A DNA stretch of 6,594 nucleotides. Source: Chloroflexota bacterium. GTDB taxonomy: Bacteria; Chloroflexota; Limnocylindria; Limnocylindrales; CSP1-4. Under the pieces are notes generated by a model. The model saw nothing but the letters and a program-made list of their open reading frames with translations, made no database searches and was not told the origin of the DNA. This document shows positions 1-5,890 of this stretch, one piece after another (positions within the stretch are counted from its first letter, which is position 1; the number at the start of each line of letters is the position of its first letter). The translations under genes were made by a program, and so were the position numbers. The stretch lies in the NCBI GenBank assembly GCA_021786265.1, contig JAJYNP010000010.1:1-6594 (forward strand), in the 5' to 3' direction.

Positions 1-1155
1 ATCACCGCGGTCTCCGTCCTGGCCACGCTCCTGCGACTGGCACCCACGTACCCGCTCGCGGTCGACATCGAGATCCCGCTCCGAGCCGCCGATCGCTGGC
101 TGCACGGCGGCCAGCCGTACCTCGCCTCCAGCTTCGCGGTCACGTCGGGACCCGGCCAGCCGTTCCTGTATCCGCCGTTCGTGCTCCCCTTCGTGGCACC
201 GTTCGCCACGCTCCCGCTCGAACCGGTCGCGATCGCGTGGGGCGCGCTCAGCCTCGGCGCCGCGGTCTGGACACTGCGCCGACTCGGGATGCCGGCCTGG
301 ACGTGGCCGCTCGCGCTCGCCTGGGCGCCGTACCTGCAGCCGCTGCTCGGCCTCAACGTCCAGGTGCTGCTGTTCGCGGCGTTCGTCGCGCTCCTCGTCG
401 ACCGACCCGGGCAGGCACCCTCCGCTCCCGACGGGGCATCGATCCTCGCGCGGGTGCGACCGATCCGCGACCGCGACGTGAGCGCGGATCATTCCGCTCC
501 CGAAACGGCTGCCGAGGTGCGTCCCCGTCCGGCCCTCGTCGACGGCGTGCTCGGCGTGTTCATCGCGCTGCTGAAGACGTCGCAGGTCCACCCCTGGCTC
601 TACCTGCTCCGGCGGCGGCCGAAAGCCGGAGTGCTCGGCCTGATCGCCGCCGTGTCGCTCGTCCTCGTGACGCTCCCCCTGACGGGCCTCCCGATCTGGT
701 TCGACTGGCTCGCCCAGGCGCGCCGCGCCGCGCAGCCCGGACTGTCCGTCGGCGGCATCTCGCTGCTGCACTTCCTGCCGTTCCCGCTCGCCGTCGCCGG
801 CGGCCTGCTGTCGGTGCTGCTCGTGTTCGCGGTGCCCCGCCGGCACGCCGCGGCCTGGGTCGGCCTGCTGACGCTGATCGGGTCGCCCGACCTGCACTTC
901 TTCGGGTTGCTCTTCGCGATCCCCGCGATGCTGATCGTGCGCCGCGAGATCGCCCTCGCCGCGGCGCTCGCGATCAGCACCTACACGACGCTCGGGGCGT
1001 GGCTCGGCGTGGTGCTCGTCCTGGCCGCGCTCGCATCCTCGTACGCACACCCTGCGCTGCTCGAGCTGGTAGGCGAGGTCGGTCAGTACGCGGACCACGT
1101 GGCTGGATCAATCCGGCGAGTGCTGCCGGTAGCTCGCCCGTCGCGGCGTCGGTGA
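1..1155 (+). CDS. GT87-like polytopic membrane glycosyltransferase (5' partial)
   Basis: The reading frame is open from the first base, so the N-terminus lies outside the window; 384 codons are visible, close to the roughly 400 residues usual for the family. Codons 19-60 carry the family-like pattern of an early acidic residue (Asp22 in VDIEIPL), then RAADRWLHGGQPY and FLYPPF. In GT-C enzymes an aspartate in this first extracytoplasmic loop is the usual catalytic base, and GT87/DUF2029 members (for example mycobacterial PimE) transfer mannose from polyprenyl-phosphate donors to envelope lipids. The rest is a series of hydrophobic segments with short Arg-rich loops, including ALLKTSQVHPWLYLLRRRPKAG, which resembles the family's Leu-Leu-Lys-Pro loop followed by basic residues. 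A hydrophilic stretch at about codons 134-178 separates two helices. The basic tail ends in SRRR and TGA. A GTG at 181 could be mistaken for the start, but the conserved first loop lies upstream of it. Substrate and product cannot be read from the sequence. The next gene is convergent, 27 bases away. Confidence 0.72.
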   Translation: MTAVSVLATLLRLAPTYPLAVDIEIPLRAADRWLHGGQPYLASSFAVTSGPGQPFLYPPFVLPFVAPFATLPLEPVAIAWGALSLGAAVWTLRRLGMPAWTWPLALAWAPYLQPLLGLNVQVLLFAAFVALLVDRPGQAPSAPDGASILARVRPIRDRDVSADHSAPETAAEVRPRPALVDGVLGVFIALLKTSQVHPWLYLLRRRPKAGVLGLIAAVSLVLVTLPLTGLPIWFDWLAQARRAAQPGLSVGGISLLHFLPFPLAVAGGLLSVLLVFAVPRRHAAAWVGLLTLIGSPDLHFFGLLFAIPAMLIVRREIALAAALAISTYTTLGAWLGVVLVLAALASSYAHPALLELVGEVGQYADHVAGSIRRVLPVARPSRRR

Positions 1156-1182
1156 TCTGGTCGGAGCGACTGATCGAGTGTG

Positions 1183-1411
1183 TCACAAGCCGCTGGCTTC
1201 AGCCCCGGCGCAAACGTCCCAGTCGTACTCGGCGCGCGCGACGGGGTCGCTGAGGACCGACCAGGCGTTGTTGGGCGCGGCCATCTTCTCGTGCGAGCCG
1301 CCTGCGAGGTCGGGATGATGACGCCGCGCGAGCGCCCGGTACGCGGCACGCATCTCCGCGCGCGGCGTCCGCGGGTCCACCGATCGCATAGAGGTCAAGT
1401 CTCTCGGCCAT
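1183..1411 (-). pseudogene. Small J-domain (DnaJ-like) protein, apparently frameshifted
   Basis: Read on the minus strand, most of this region encodes a J domain: RAEMRAAYRALARRHHPD gives helix II and the diagnostic HPD motif that stimulates Hsp70 ATPase, followed by NAWSVLSDPVARAEYD for helices III-IV. Helix I (MAERLDLYAI, ATG at 1411) lies in a different frame from the rest, which resumes at VDPRTPRAEM from base 1380. The family consensus here is Leu-Tyr-x-Ile-Leu-Gly-Val, so the Leu-Gly codons have been lost with about five bases. The sequence MAAPNNAW also places a proline where the family normally has Leu or Ile in helix III, a second sign of decay. Alternative starts that avoid the shift (TTG at 1398, ATG at 1389) give 68-71 residues without helix I and would be unlikely to fold as a J domain. 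No good ribosome binding site precedes ATG 1411. It is either a decayed stand-alone J protein (about 76 residues if repaired) or a real gene with a sequencing or assembly indel. It converges on the glycosyltransferase. Confidence 0.6.
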
Positions 1412-1632
1412 CAGCGCAATGATGCCGGCCGGGACAACGGAGGTCGCCCCGAGGTGGTGGTCCGCGTCGCCGACCTTGGATTGGCCGACGTCCCTGACCG
1501 CGTCGCGGTTCGGGTTCGCGACGGCCGGGTTTGTGCAGGACGTCCGCGGGCGGGGAGTTGAGACGACGGGCGGCGTCAGGGTCACCGCCCGTCGTCTGCC
1601 GGATGGGGCTCATCGGCCCCGGGAGAAGCAGC
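1412..1632. other. Intergenic region between two minus-strand genes
   Basis: No convincing gene is seen. The open frames here give Arg/Pro-rich translations without recognisable motifs. The region holds the inverted repeat at 1561-1597 and a weaker GGGGC/GCCCC hairpin at 1605-1620, both just after the stop of the surface-protein gene. Any promoter of the J-domain gene should lie between about 1412 and 1550 on the minus strand, but no clear -35/-10 pair was found. Confidence 0.5.
1561..1597 (-). terminator. Perfect 13-bp inverted repeat, probable terminator
   Basis: Bases 1561-1573 (AGACGACGGGCGG) and 1585-1597 (CCGCCCGTCGTCT) are exact reverse complements separated by an 11-base loop. The structure starts about 36 bases past the stop codon of the surface-protein gene, the usual place for a rho-independent terminator. 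There is no U-tract on either side, which is common in GC-rich genomes but lowers certainty. It could also act as an mRNA 3' stabilising hairpin. Confidence 0.55.
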
Positions 1633-4137
1633 TCACCGCCGATCCGGGCGTTCCAGGAGACGACCGCGGAGACCGGTCACGCCGACCAGGGCCATCGACG
1701 TCGCGCCGAGAGCGCCCAGGAGCAGAAGCAGGCTGTCGTTGCTCTGGCCGCCGTCTCCAGCAGGTGCGCTGTTCGTAGGCGGCAGAGAGGGCGGACTGGT
1801 CACGCCCTCAACGCCGCCCGTGCTTCCCGGCCTTCCGGTCGCACCCAGGACCGAGCCGCTCGGCGACGGTGAAGCCGTGGCCGATGCCGTGGGAGTTGCC
1901 GGGGGCGTGGGGGTAGGGGTGGATGTCGGTGGCGGGGTGGACGTCATGGTGCGCGTGTTCGTCACCGTCACCGTCGTGCTCGTGTCCTTGATGACCGTGA
2001 CGCTCGCCGCCGGCGAGTACGTCGGGCTGTTCACCCAGGTGGCGTTGGTGCCGGCTGCCGGAAGCGCGCCTTCGGAGACGGAGCAGGTCACGCCGGGGTT
2101 GAAGGGGCCGAAGACCTGCGACGAGACCGAGCCGCCCGAGGCGGGCACGGGCAGGTTGACGCTGCTGGCCTGCCCGTTGCAGGTCACGGTGAAGCTGAAC
2201 GTGCCCCCGGCCCAGCCATTCAGGTTCCCGGTCACCGTCTTGGTGAAGTAGAAGAAACCCTGCTGAGGCGGGGGCGGCGGCATGTAGGTGTTGGTGACCG
2301 TGCAGGTCTTCTGGTCACCCAGGGCGATGGCGCCGGAGCAATCGCCCGAGGTGGTCTCGACGTAGTTGGGTCGGTGGGTTTCGGTGACGCTGAAGGAGCC
2401 GACGTTGAGGGTGACCGTCGTACCCGTCTCGCTCCCCGGGAAGGAAGCGGCAGGCTGGACGTTGGTCCCGTTCACCGTCATCTGGAAGTCCGAAGCCGAG
2501 GCGGTGCCGCCGGCCGAGTTGTCGACGTGCTTGACCACCGTCAGCTGCGGCGGGATCCCGTCATTCGTGACAGTGCAGACCACCGTCTCGCCGGAGACCA
2601 GATCGACCGTCGCCGGATTCAGATCGGTCGAAGAGTCCAGTCCTGCCGGGACGGTGCTCTGCTGGTCCGACTGCGGGCCGCACGAGATGTCCGTCAGCTG
2701 GTAGCCGGACGGGATCGGCGTGGTCTCCCCGACGGAGTACGTGCCCGCCGGGAGCGTGTAGGAGGTGCCGGTCAGCGATCCGGCTGCCGGGCTGCCGGGC
2801 ACATTGGATTCCTTCGAGTCCTGCACATAGAGCGAGAACTGCGCTGGGTTGGTCGATCCACCGTAGGCGTTGGCGACGACCTTCTTGACGATGATCGTGC
2901 CCGGCGGCGCGACGTTGTAGGCGATGCAGTAGAGGTTCGCGACGCCGTTCGTCACGTCGCTGCTCTGCAGGTTGTAGATCGACTCCAGGTTGTCGCCGTT
3001 CTCGATGTCGCGGTAACAGCGGAGTTCGCCGAACGTTGCTCCGGCCTGCATCTCCTCCTTGACGAGTAGGCCCTGATCCCATGTCTTCGCGGACTGGATC
3101 ATGGCCACCTCGGCAGACTTGAGCACGAGTGTCGCGGTACCACCGGAGCCCGTCGTGAGGATGTGCGCGACGGTCCCAATGTAGTCATGGCCGCCTGCGC
3201 CGGTCCCGACGTCGAACTGCCACCCGCTGGCCGGCACGCATCCCTCTGGGGTGTCGGTCACCGGATTAGTGAGGGCGGTCTGGTAACTCGTGTCGAGCGT
3301 CTTCCCGTTCGGGTAGTCCGCCTCGCTCGCGTAGTTGCTGTTGGCGGGCACCACCCCGTAGCTCGGGCAGATCAGCTTCTCGACGGTCAGGTTCACGGTC
3401 GGGCCTTGGGGCGGGCTGTAGGAGTTGGTGATGGTACAGGTGACGCTGTCACCGGCAGCGAGCGTCAGGGGGTTGCTGGACACGACGTTCGAAGCGCCGC
3501 CCCCACCGGACGAGTTGCTTACGCAAGCCCACGAACTGGCTGTGTAGTTCCCGCTGTCGCTCGGCCCGCCGGACTCGGACAGGTTGTACGTGCCGGGAGC
3601 GACTTGGCCCGTGACGGGAGTCTTGCCGGTCAGGGCCGGGGTGCTTGCGTCAGTCGCTGTGGCCGAGAGCGTCCAGTCGCTTGCGTGATCGCCCGACGGC
3701 GCGTTCCCGCTGAGCTGCTTGACCAGCTTCAGGGTTGCATGGCAGTCCGACGGCTGTGCCACCAGCGTGTTCGTGGCGCGATTGTTTGGGTTGTCGCTCG
3801 GATAGGCCGCGATCGGCTCGCCCGCGTAAGCCCCCGTGCCCGTATACGGGCCGAAAGTCCGCGTGGATTGGTTGCTCCCCTGCAGACCCTCGTCGATGGT
3901 GGTGCCACCAACCGTGATGAATAGGTGAACCGGGTCGTACACGTCGCCTGTCACGGAGATGGTGTAGTTGCCAGCGCAGTCGACCGTCCCGGAGACGGCC
4001 GTGACGGCATGTCCCAGCACAGTGCCGGCGGTGCCGACAAGCATGAGCGCGACGAGCCCGACGGTCGCCGTGCCAACGGTGAGAGCACGTCCGCGCACCC
4101 GCCTGCCCCCTCCGTGCGGATTCATGAGCGAGTCCAT
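1633..4137 (-). CDS. Secreted, membrane-anchored surface protein with SpaA-like (prealbumin-fold) domains
   Basis: This 834-residue protein should sit on the outer face of the cell. Residues 11-44 form a signal peptide or signal anchor: an Arg-rich start, a hydrophobic core (VGLVALMLVGTAGTVL) and a possible cut near GHA. Residues 45-132 form an all-beta domain with Cys54 and Cys132. Five SpaA-like units follow at about 135-240, 248-408, 413-526, 531-618 and 627-727. Most open with a strand such as LTVVKHVDN or IIVKKVV, have a G(T/S)Y/F-S-V-x-E motif before the end, and close with C-T-V-T-N. The second unit is larger and has four cysteines (257, 300, 374, 404). Residues 730-765 are a Thr/Pro/Ser stalk, followed by VLGATG at 763-768, a flexible linker, a membrane segment (802-820) and a basic tail (RGRLLERPDRR). 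The ATG is supported by AGGGAGG nine bases upstream. Such domains build Gram-positive pilins and adhesins, often with self-made isopeptide bonds; the ligand here is unknown. The gene is divergent from the lipoprotein gene. Confidence 0.8.
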   Translation of the reverse strand: MDSLMNPHGGGRRVRGRALTVGTATVGLVALMLVGTAGTVLGHAVTAVSGTVDCAGNYTISVTGDVYDPVHLFITVGGTTIDEGLQGSNQSTRTFGPYTGTGAYAGEPIAAYPSDNPNNRATNTLVAQPSDCHATLKLVKQLSGNAPSGDHASDWTLSATATDASTPALTGKTPVTGQVAPGTYNLSESGGPSDSGNYTASSWACVSNSSGGGGASNVVSSNPLTLAAGDSVTCTITNSYSPPQGPTVNLTVEKLICPSYGVVPANSNYASEADYPNGKTLDTSYQTALTNPVTDTPEGCVPASGWQFDVGTGAGGHDYIGTVAHILTTGSGGTATLVLKSAEVAMIQSAKTWDQGLLVKEEMQAGATFGELRCYRDIENGDNLESIYNLQSSDVTNGVANLYCIAYNVAPPGTIIVKKVVANAYGGSTNPAQFSLYVQDSKESNVPGSPAAGSLTGTSYTLPAGTYSVGETTPIPSGYQLTDISCGPQSDQQSTVPAGLDSSTDLNPATVDLVSGETVVCTVTNDGIPPQLTVVKHVDNSAGGTASASDFQMTVNGTNVQPAASFPGSETGTTVTLNVGSFSVTETHRPNYVETTSGDCSGAIALGDQKTCTVTNTYMPPPPPQQGFFYFTKTVTGNLNGWAGGTFSFTVTCNGQASSVNLPVPASGGSVSSQVFGPFNPGVTCSVSEGALPAAGTNATWVNSPTYSPAASVTVIKDTSTTVTVTNTRTMTSTPPPTSTPTPTPPATPTASATASPSPSGSVLGATGRPGSTGGVEGVTSPPSLPPTNSAPAGDGGQSNDSLLLLLGALGATSMALVGVTGLRGRLLERPDRR

Positions 4138-4146
4138 CGATGTCAG

Positions 4147-4153
4147 CCTCCCT
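4147..4153 (-). promoter_or_regulatory. Shine-Dalgarno AGGGAGG of the surface-protein gene
   Basis: On the minus strand AGGGAGG ends nine bases before ATG 4137, which fixes that start over the in-frame ATG four codons later. Its first three bases belong to the 3' arm of a small hairpin (4151-4165). Confidence 0.65.
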
Positions 4154-4165
4154 CGATACGCGAGG
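4151..4165 (-). promoter_or_regulatory. 5'-UTR hairpin overlapping the ribosome binding site
   Basis: Bases CCTCG (4151-4155) and CGAGG (4161-4165) pair perfectly around a five-base loop. In the minus-strand transcript this short hairpin ends inside the Shine-Dalgarno sequence of the surface-protein gene, so it could reduce or gate translation. With only five base pairs it may also be coincidence. Confidence 0.3.
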
Positions 4166-4599
4166 ATCTTCGAATAAGTGCAGTTGCCCGGCTGGACAGG
4201 GCCAAACAGATCCAGTGCTTGACCAGGCCATTCTTGCCCATTGGTACCTGCTCGTCCAGTACTTTCGCCTGACGTTGCGGCCTATCATACGCACAATGAA
4301 GGACGTGAGACGCACTTTCCGGTGACCAGCAGCACCATGAACGACAGCGACTCATTGCTCTGTTCAGCCGCCAAACCACAGCGATATACCGGGCAACTTT
4401 GCATGATTCCATGCGCCTAGAACCTGCGACGCTCGGCTCTCAATTGGGCCTGCATCCAAGAACTCGGCTCGACAACCGGCCGAACCTTACCGATTACCAT
4501 GCTTCAACATTTCAGTGCAGATTGCGGATATGCGCCACGACGAGCACGAGCCGACGGACCACTGCTACGATGGCGCTCCCGGAGTTCGGGGCACAGCTC

Positions 4600-4606
4600 A
4601 AGGCGG
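4600..4606 (+). promoter_or_regulatory. Shine-Dalgarno AAGGCGG preceding GTG 4616
   Basis: AAGGCGG ends nine bases before the GTG at 4616. It supports this start over the upstream in-frame ATG at 4499, which has no purine-rich sequence before it and would place a 39-residue Arg-rich, non-signal extension in front of the signal peptide. Confidence 0.45.
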
Positions 4607-4615
4607 TTCGCATTC

Positions 4616-5890
4616 GTGAAGTTTCGGAACGCGAGCGCGAGGTGTGGGGCACTTGTGGGGGCCGCGGTGTTGGCCGCCGCGTGTGCGACAGGGGGCAGCG
4701 GAGCGGCCTCGCAGGCGGTGCTGCCCTCGGACATCCCGATGCCGGCGCAGGCCACGCTTGTCATGGGCGCGCAGGGCGGCGGAACGGACGCAAACGCCAT
4801 GGTGTACGGCTTCACGACGAACCTGCCGCCGGCCCAGGCCCGGCTCGCCTACGTCGCCGAGCTCAGGGCGGCGGGATATCTCCCAACGGGCGAAGCAGCA
4901 GGGTGGTTCCTGTTCCGGAACAGCGCCGGCGTCGTACTGGCGATCAGCTTCGGCTCAAGCGGCCCGCCGACCGGGATCGTCGTTCGTGTGCTACCGCCAG
5001 GTTCCACCCCCACGCCCGCTCCGCCTGCCGAACCCAGCGGGAGCCTCGGGTCGGCCGAGGTGCCTCGGCCGGATCCGCCTCACGGGCCTCCTGCCTGGGC
5101 GTCGAGCGAGGGCGCCGGAAACGGCAACGCCGGGGGCAAGGGGCTCGGCGACGGGAACGGCGTCGGCAACGGGTCTGGCCATGGGAACAGCCACGGAAAT
5201 GGAAACGCCCCAGGAAACGGTGTCGGAAACGGGAACGCCCCGGGGAGAGGTAATGGTGCCGGGAATGGCAAGGCACACGGCAAGGCCAATGGCCAGTCGC
5301 CTGTCACCGGAACCCCCGTTCCCAGTGGCGCCGGCGCTGGAACCAGCGGCATCCCCGGAAACAGCGGCAACAGCGGGAATGCTCATGGTGCCGCCGCGAA
5401 TGGGAACAACCCAGGGAGCGGCAATGGTGGCGGCACCGGGAGCGGCAACAGCGTCGGAAATGGCAAGGCCACTGGCAAGTCCGACGGCCACGCGCACGTT
5501 ACCGGAATCCCCATCCCCGACGGCGCCGGCGCTGGAACCAGTGGCGTCCCCGGAAGCAACGGCAACGTTGGGAATGGCAATGGTGCTGGGAAGCCGGACG
5601 CTGCCGGCACGCAACATGCCAACGCGGTCGTGAACCTGACCATCAACTCCACCACCAGCGCAAGTGCGAGCGGCAAGGCCGGTGTCTATTCCAACGGTGG
5701 AAGCCCCGCGATTGCCGGTTCTGACGCGAACAACGATGGAAACCGCGGCGCGCGCGGAAATCCCATCAACACGGTGAATGCCGGGGGAAACAAGAACGCC
5801 GGAGGGGTCGGGAATGGCAATGCAAATGGCAAGGCCAACGGCGGATCAAGCAGCAACGCTGCAGGAAACGGAAGCGGGGCGAGCCGTTAA
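4616..5890 (+). CDS. Lipoprotein with small N-terminal domain and long Gly/Asn-rich repetitive tail
   Basis: From GTG 4616 the product is 424 residues. Residues 1-23 are a lipoprotein signal: basic start (KFRNASAR), hydrophobic core (ALVGAAVLAA) and lipobox VLAAAC with Cys23 (codon 4682-4684) as the expected lipidated residue; the -3 position is Ala rather than Leu, slightly weak. Residues about 39-129 look like one alpha/beta domain: SDIPMPAQATLV, a strand VYGFTTNLP, a helix AQARLAYVAELRAAGY, then strands WFLFRN and GVVLAISF and a final GIVVRVLPPG. It resembles the small domains of many secreted proteins of unknown role, but I cannot name a family. Residues 130-161 are a Pro-rich linker. Residues 162-424 are low complexity, dominated by Gly, Asn, Ala and Ser with scattered Lys and His, many GNG motifs and a duplicated unit. 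A less repetitive Thr/Ser/Val-rich patch near 340-357 (VVNLTINSTTSASASGK) interrupts it. The tail is probably disordered and surface-exposed; a structural, adhesive or hydration role is a guess. The response-regulator gene overlaps its 3' end. Confidence 0.72.
   Translation: MKFRNASARCGALVGAAVLAAACATGGSGAASQAVLPSDIPMPAQATLVMGAQGGGTDANAMVYGFTTNLPPAQARLAYVAELRAAGYLPTGEAAGWFLFRNSAGVVLAISFGSSGPPTGIVVRVLPPGSTPTPAPPAEPSGSLGSAEVPRPDPPHGPPAWASSEGAGNGNAGGKGLGDGNGVGNGSGHGNSHGNGNAPGNGVGNGNAPGRGNGAGNGKAHGKANGQSPVTGTPVPSGAGAGTSGIPGNSGNSGNAHGAAANGNNPGSGNGGGTGSGNSVGNGKATGKSDGHAHVTGIPIPDGAGAGTSGVPGSNGNVGNGNGAGKPDAAGTQHANAVVNLTINSTTSASASGKAGVYSNGGSPAIAGSDANNDGNRGARGNPINTVNAGGNKNAGGVGNGNANGKANGGSSSNAAGNGSGASR
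5261..5389 (+). repeat. Direct repeat unit, copy 1 (43 codons)
   Basis: This copy encodes residues 216-258 of the lipoprotein, beginning GNGKAHGKANG and containing VTGTPVPSGAGAGTSGIPG. It matches copy 2, 195 bases downstream, at 28 of 43 residues without gaps, including an identical GAGAGTSG core. The nucleotide similarity extends over the same span, pointing to internal duplication and later divergence. Confidence 0.7.
5456..5584 (+). repeat. Direct repeat unit, copy 2 (43 codons)
   Basis: This copy encodes residues 281-323, beginning GNGKATGKSDG and containing VTGIPIPDGAGAGTSGVPG. Hydrophobic and Pro positions are kept (T-P-V-P against I-P-I-P), and the separation from copy 1 is an exact multiple of three (65 codons), as expected of an in-frame duplication. 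Confidence 0.7.
5801..5805 (+). promoter_or_regulatory. Candidate Shine-Dalgarno GGAGG for the response regulator
   Basis: GGAGG lies eight bases before ATG 5814, inside the lipoprotein gene where it also encodes part of a Gly-Gly pair. It is the best-spaced ribosome binding site for the response-regulator frame, but Gly-rich coding sequence produces such motifs by chance. Confidence 0.4.

Larger units (their letters stand above)
4138..4615. promoter_or_regulatory. Divergent intergenic region (478 bp), presumed promoters for both neighbours
   Basis: The region is visibly less GC-rich than the flanking genes and lies between divergent start codons, so it should contain both promoters. On the minus strand a TATGAT hexamer at 4284-4289, preceded by a near-extended TG, is the best -10 candidate, but no matching -35 was found. 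On the plus side no strong -35/-10 pair was seen. Possible operator-like elements are GCATG-ATTC-CATGC at 4401-4414 and a direct repeat CTCGGCTC at 4432-4439 and 4463-4470 (31 bp apart). The open frames here, including an 89-residue one at 4143-4412 on the minus strand, show no recognisable protein features. Confidence 0.45.

Noticed and set aside
237..1253. Long plus-strand open frame rich in Arg, Ala and Pro
   Set aside because: It is a frame-shifted shadow of the glycosyltransferase: no domain motifs and a composition typical of out-of-frame GC-rich sequence.
1763..1854. Classical LPxTG sortase sorting signal in the surface protein
   Set aside because: No LPxTG is present; VLGATG and LPPTN are both well separated from the membrane segment, unlike genuine sortase substrates.
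1739..3924. Several plus-strand open frames of 100-250 codons opposite the surface-protein gene
   Set aside because: The minus frame has a continuous signal peptide, repeated domains and anchor; the opposite frames lack coherent motifs.
4143..4412. 89-residue minus-strand open frame in the divergent intergenic region
   Set aside because: Cys/Trp/Arg-rich translation without recognisable features, and it would remove the space needed for the promoter of the surface-protein gene.
4499..4615. Upstream ATG start for the lipoprotein
   Set aside because: It has no ribosome binding site and would add a 39-residue Arg-rich stretch before the lipoprotein signal peptide; GTG 4616 gives a normal signal.
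5080..5676. Minus-strand Pro/Leu/Phe-rich repetitive open frames
   Set aside because: They are the antisense reading of the Gly/Asn-rich repeats and have no independent coding evidence.
5110..5880. Possible CRISPR or tandem DNA repeat array
   Set aside because: Repetition is codon-based and degenerate (GGX-AAX-GGX) within an open frame; no regular repeat-spacer pattern exists.
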